Of a stretch of 7,453 bases of DNA, positions 5,431 through 7,453 are shown piece by piece. The stretch is from Quisquiliibacterium sp. (GTDB lineage Bacteria; Pseudomonadota; Gammaproteobacteria; Burkholderiales; Burkholderiaceae_E). Position 1 is the stretch's first letter. Each line of letters opens with the position of its first letter. Made by a program: the position numbers and the translations under genes. The stretch spans positions 1 through 7,453 of the forward strand of contig JALRBB010000447.1 of NCBI GenBank assembly GCA_023257915.1. Direction: 5' to 3'. The notes below the pieces were generated by a model. The model ran no database searches. It had not been told where the DNA came from and saw only the letters and a program-made list of their open reading frames with translations.

Positions 5431-5460
5431 ATTCTAGGAACGTGGCGACATCGGAGTCAA
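5431..5460 (-). promoter_or_regulatory. sigma70 promoter of grxD
   Basis: On the minus strand TTGACT (5455-5460, five of six) and TAGAAT (5431-5436, five of six) are separated by 18 bases. Transcription would start near 5424, leaving a leader of about 28 bases with the GAAAGG ribosome binding site. Confidence 0.65.
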
Positions 5461-5522
5461 ACTGATTGTCGCGCAATTCGCCGGATTCCTTACCGGTCCG
5501 GGTCATATTCTCACCCTGTGCA

Positions 5523-5569
5523 CCCGCCAACATGCGGGAGGCACTGACGCCGACAGTGTCATTGCCCTC
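5523..5569 (-). other. two adjacent hairpins behind prmC
   Basis: A stem of about 11 pairs (5538-5548 with 5558-5569, one mismatch and one bulge, 9-base loop) includes the prmC stop codon. Next to it CCCGC (5523-5527) pairs with GCGGG (5534-5538) around CAACAT; the two stems share base 5538. No T-tract follows on the minus strand, so these may stabilise the prfA-prmC transcript end or attenuate read-through into grxD. Confidence 0.4.
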
Positions 5570-6425
5570 AGGCCGGCAGGCGTCCGGTCGTGACGCGATC
5601 CAGCCCGGCGGCATCCTGCAGTGTGCTGATCTGCTCAAAGCAGGCTGCCCCGAGCAAGGCGCGAACCACGGCACCCTGCTCGAACCCATGCTCCAAAAAC
5701 AACATGCCGGCGGCTCGCAAACGCAGCGGCGCTCCGGCGCAGATCACTCGCAGCGCGTCCAGGCCATCATCGCCAGAAGCCAGGGCGTTTGCCGGTTCGA
5801 ACCGCAGGTCGCCCTGTGCCAGGTGGGGATCGGCGGCGGCGATATAGGGCGGGTTTGAGACGATCAGATCGAAGCGCTCGCCTGAGTTCACCGCCGACCA
5901 CCAGTCCCCGGCCCGAAACTGCAGCCGGGCTGCGGCCAGCGCCTTGGGGCATAGCCTTGCCGCATTGCTTGAGGCCGTCGCCAGCGCCTGCTCGCTCGTG
6001 TCGGTTGCCAGGATGTGCAGGTCACTTCGCAGGCAAGCCAGCGTGACCGCGATGCAGCCCGAGCCGGTGCCCAGCTCCAGGAGCGTCGCATCTGCACGGG
6101 CGGCCTGCACCACGAGGTCGACCAGCAACTCGGTCTCAGGTCGCGGAATCAGTACCGCCGGGTCAACTTTGAAGCACCGCCCGTGAAACTCTCGTTCACC
6201 GACCAGATAGGCCAGCGGCTCGCCCGCACGACGACGTTGCGCCAGTTCAGCAAAGCGCGCAGCCGAATCGGCGCCGGGCGCCTCGTCACCATGGGCGATC
6301 AGCCACTCGCGGCTCCTGCCGCTGGCATGTTCGAGCAGTGCCCGTGCCTCCAGGCGCGGCAGATCGCTGCCGGAGATCAGGGCGTCGAAGTTCGCAGCCG
6401 CCAGGAGACGATCGCTGGTGCGCAT
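5568..6425 (-). CDS. prmC: peptide chain release factor N5-glutamine methyltransferase
   Basis: PrmC (HemK) transfers a methyl group from S-adenosylmethionine to the glutamine of the GGQ motif in release factors 1 and 2, which speeds peptide release at stop codons. The 285-residue length is right for the family (E. coli 277). An N-terminal helical domain (about 1-80), which recognises the release factor, contains GEPLAYLVGEREFHG at 68-82. The methyltransferase domain follows, with PRPETE at 94-99, the cofactor-binding motif ELGTGSGCIAV at 117-127, the acidic D142 after the second strand, and the catalytic N191-P-P-Y194 that holds the substrate glutamine. It follows prfA by 30 bases, in the usual operon order, so the enzyme is made with its substrate. 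No clear ribosome binding site precedes the ATG; a GC-rich hairpin occupies the place. Confidence 0.96.
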   Translation of the reverse strand: MRTSDRLLAAANFDALISGSDLPRLEARALLEHASGRSREWLIAHGDEAPGADSAARFAELAQRRRAGEPLAYLVGEREFHGRCFKVDPAVLIPRPETELLVDLVVQAARADATLLELGTGSGCIAVTLACLRSDLHILATDTSEQALATASSNAARLCPKALAAARLQFRAGDWWSAVNSGERFDLIVSNPPYIAAADPHLAQGDLRFEPANALASGDDGLDALRVICAGAPLRLRAAGMLFLEHGFEQGAVVRALLGAACFEQISTLQDAAGLDRVTTGRLPA

Positions 6426-6432
6426 CGGGTGT

Positions 6433-6453
6433 CTGCGGACCCCGGGGCCGCAG
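6433..6453 (-). promoter_or_regulatory. intercistronic hairpin between prfA and prmC
   Basis: CTGCGG (6433-6438) pairs with CCGCAG (6448-6453), with CCCC/GGGG inside and one bulged A. In the mRNA it begins two bases after the prfA stop codon and ends seven bases before the prmC ATG, just where a ribosome binding site would be. Ribosomes finishing prfA would melt it, so translational coupling is the likely effect (inference). Confidence 0.5.
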
Positions 6454-6455
6454 CC

Positions 6456-7453
6456 TCAGGCGGCCAGTTCCTCGGAAAGCGCGGCGATTTGCTCGGCCTG
6501 ACGGGCAGCCGCCAGCGCGTCGACGATTTCGTCTAGCTCGCCGTCCATGATCCGGTCAATCTTGTACAGCGTCAGGTTGATACGATGGTCGGTGACCCGC
6601 CCCTGCGGAAAGTTGTAGGTGCGAATCCGTTCCGAGCGGTCTCCCGAACCGATCAGCGACTTGCGATGCGCGGCTTCGCGGGCCTGTGTCTCGCGCATCT
6701 GCCTGTCCTTGATGCGCGCGGCGAGCACCTTTAGCGCTTTTTCCTTGTTGCGATGCTGCGAACGATCATCCTGACACTCGACAACGATGCCGGTCGGCAG
6801 ATGGGTCAGGCGGACTGCGGATTCGGTCTTGTTGACATGCTGACCACCCGCTCCGGAGGCGCGGAACACATCGACCCGCAAGTCATCGGGTGCGATCTGC
6901 AGGTCGGCGGTTTCATCGGCCTCGGCAAGCACCGCGACAGTGCATGCTGATGTGTGAATTCGACCCTGCGCCTCGGTCTCCGGTACCCGTTGCACCCGGT
7001 GTCCGCCCGATTCGAACTTGAGCCGGGCGAACACATCGACGCCGCTGATGCGCAGGATCACTTCCTTGTAGCCGCCCAGATCCGACGCACTTTCTGACAT
7101 CAGTTCGGTACGCCATTTCTGACGCTCGGCGTAGCGCGAGTACATGCGCAGCAAATCGCCAGCAAAGAGCGCCGATTCGTCGCCACCGGTGCCGGCGCGG
7201 ATCTCCAGGATGACATCGCGTTCGTCATCCGGATCCCTGGGCAGCATCAGTCGCTGCAGTACCTGTTCCTCGTCGTTGAGCCGCTGCTGGGCTGCCAGTG
7301 CCTCCTCGTCGGCGAACTCGCGCATCTGCGGGTCGGCGCGCATCGATTCGGCAGCCTTCAGGTCTGCGTCGGCGCTTTGCCAGGATTGGTAGTGCTCGAC
7401 CAGTTGGGTCAGTTCGGCATGCTCACGATTCAGGCGACGGAACTCGCCCAGGT
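6456..7453 (-). CDS. prfA: peptide chain release factor 1, N-terminus beyond the window
   Basis: RF1 reads UAA and UAG stop codons and triggers release of the finished protein in the ribosome. About 332 codons are visible; the frame stays open through the right edge and the residues there fit the RF1 N-terminal helical domain, so roughly 30 residues are missing. An internal ATG at 7341-7343 is not the start. Key parts: the PxT stop-codon recognition tripeptide, here P-E-T at 6975-6983 within [15 protein letters not shown]; the catalytic GGQ at 6840-6848 within [13 protein letters not shown]; and the C-terminal [16 protein letters not shown] segment. The PxT motif separates RF1 from RF2, which has SPF. 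It is first in an operon with prmC, which modifies its GGQ glutamine; hemA is the usual gene upstream in Betaproteobacteria. Confidence 0.97.
   Translation of the reverse strand, partial: LGEFRRLNREHAELTQLVEHYQSWQSADADLKAAESMRADPQMREFADEEALAAQQRLNDEEQVLQRLMLPRDPDDERDVILEIRAGTGGDESALFAGDLLRMYSRYAERQKWRTELMSESASDLGGYKEVILRISGVDVFARLKFESGGHRVQRVPETEAQGRIHTSACTVAVLAEADETADLQIAPDDLRVDVFRASGAGGQHVNKTESAVRLTHLPTGIVVECQDDRSQHRNKEKALKVLAARIKDRQMRETQAREAAHRKSLIGSGDRSERIRTYNFPQGRVTDHRINLTLYKIDRIMDGELDEIVDALAAARQAEQIAALSEELAA

Noticed and set aside
6015..6536. Plus-strand open frame across prmC and the end of prfA
   Set aside because: Antisense to two conserved genes; no recognisable domain.

Overview
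The window is ordinary-looking, GC-rich proteobacterial chromosome. The minus-strand order prfA (release factor 1) - prmC (release factor methyltransferase) - grxD (CGFS monothiol glutaredoxin) is the arrangement I know from Betaproteobacteria, especially Burkholderiales, where hemA usually precedes prfA. That is the best guess for the host. No phage, transposon, CRISPR, tRNA or rRNA was seen.

Layout, left to right. A 14-bp tandem repeat at the left edge lies just behind a minus-strand gene of the 2-keto-4-pentenoate hydratase / fumarylacetoacetate hydrolase fold. That gene is divergent from a plus-strand HPP-family membrane protein. The HPP gene ends at a strong hairpin. About 300 bases without a protein gene follow, holding a sigma70-like promoter, a palindrome set inside it, and, roughly 120 bases downstream, a strong intrinsic terminator. 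These parts look like a free-standing small RNA gene and are the most interesting thing here. Convergent to it is a minus-strand two-gene operon: a universal stress protein, then a FrnE-like DsbA-family oxidoreductase, joined by an ATGA stop/start overlap. Divergent from that operon is a plus-strand gamma-glutamyltransferase-family gene of the single-chain precursor, Thr-nucleophile type without a visible signal peptide. A bidirectional hairpin terminator separates it from convergent grxD, which has its own good promoter. Upstream on the minus strand come prmC and the truncated prfA, which runs off the right edge.

Functional links: PrmC methylates the GGQ glutamine of RF1, so prfA-prmC is an enzyme-substrate operon. 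Several neighbours deal with thiols: GrxD (glutathione-ligated Fe-S), the GGT-family enzyme (gamma-glutamyl bonds, possibly glutathione) and the CPWC thioredoxin-fold protein. They sit in separate transcription units, so a shared pathway is only a suggestion. No clearly new multi-gene system is visible; the novelty is in the non-coding parts (small RNA candidate, leader repeats, intercistronic hairpins).
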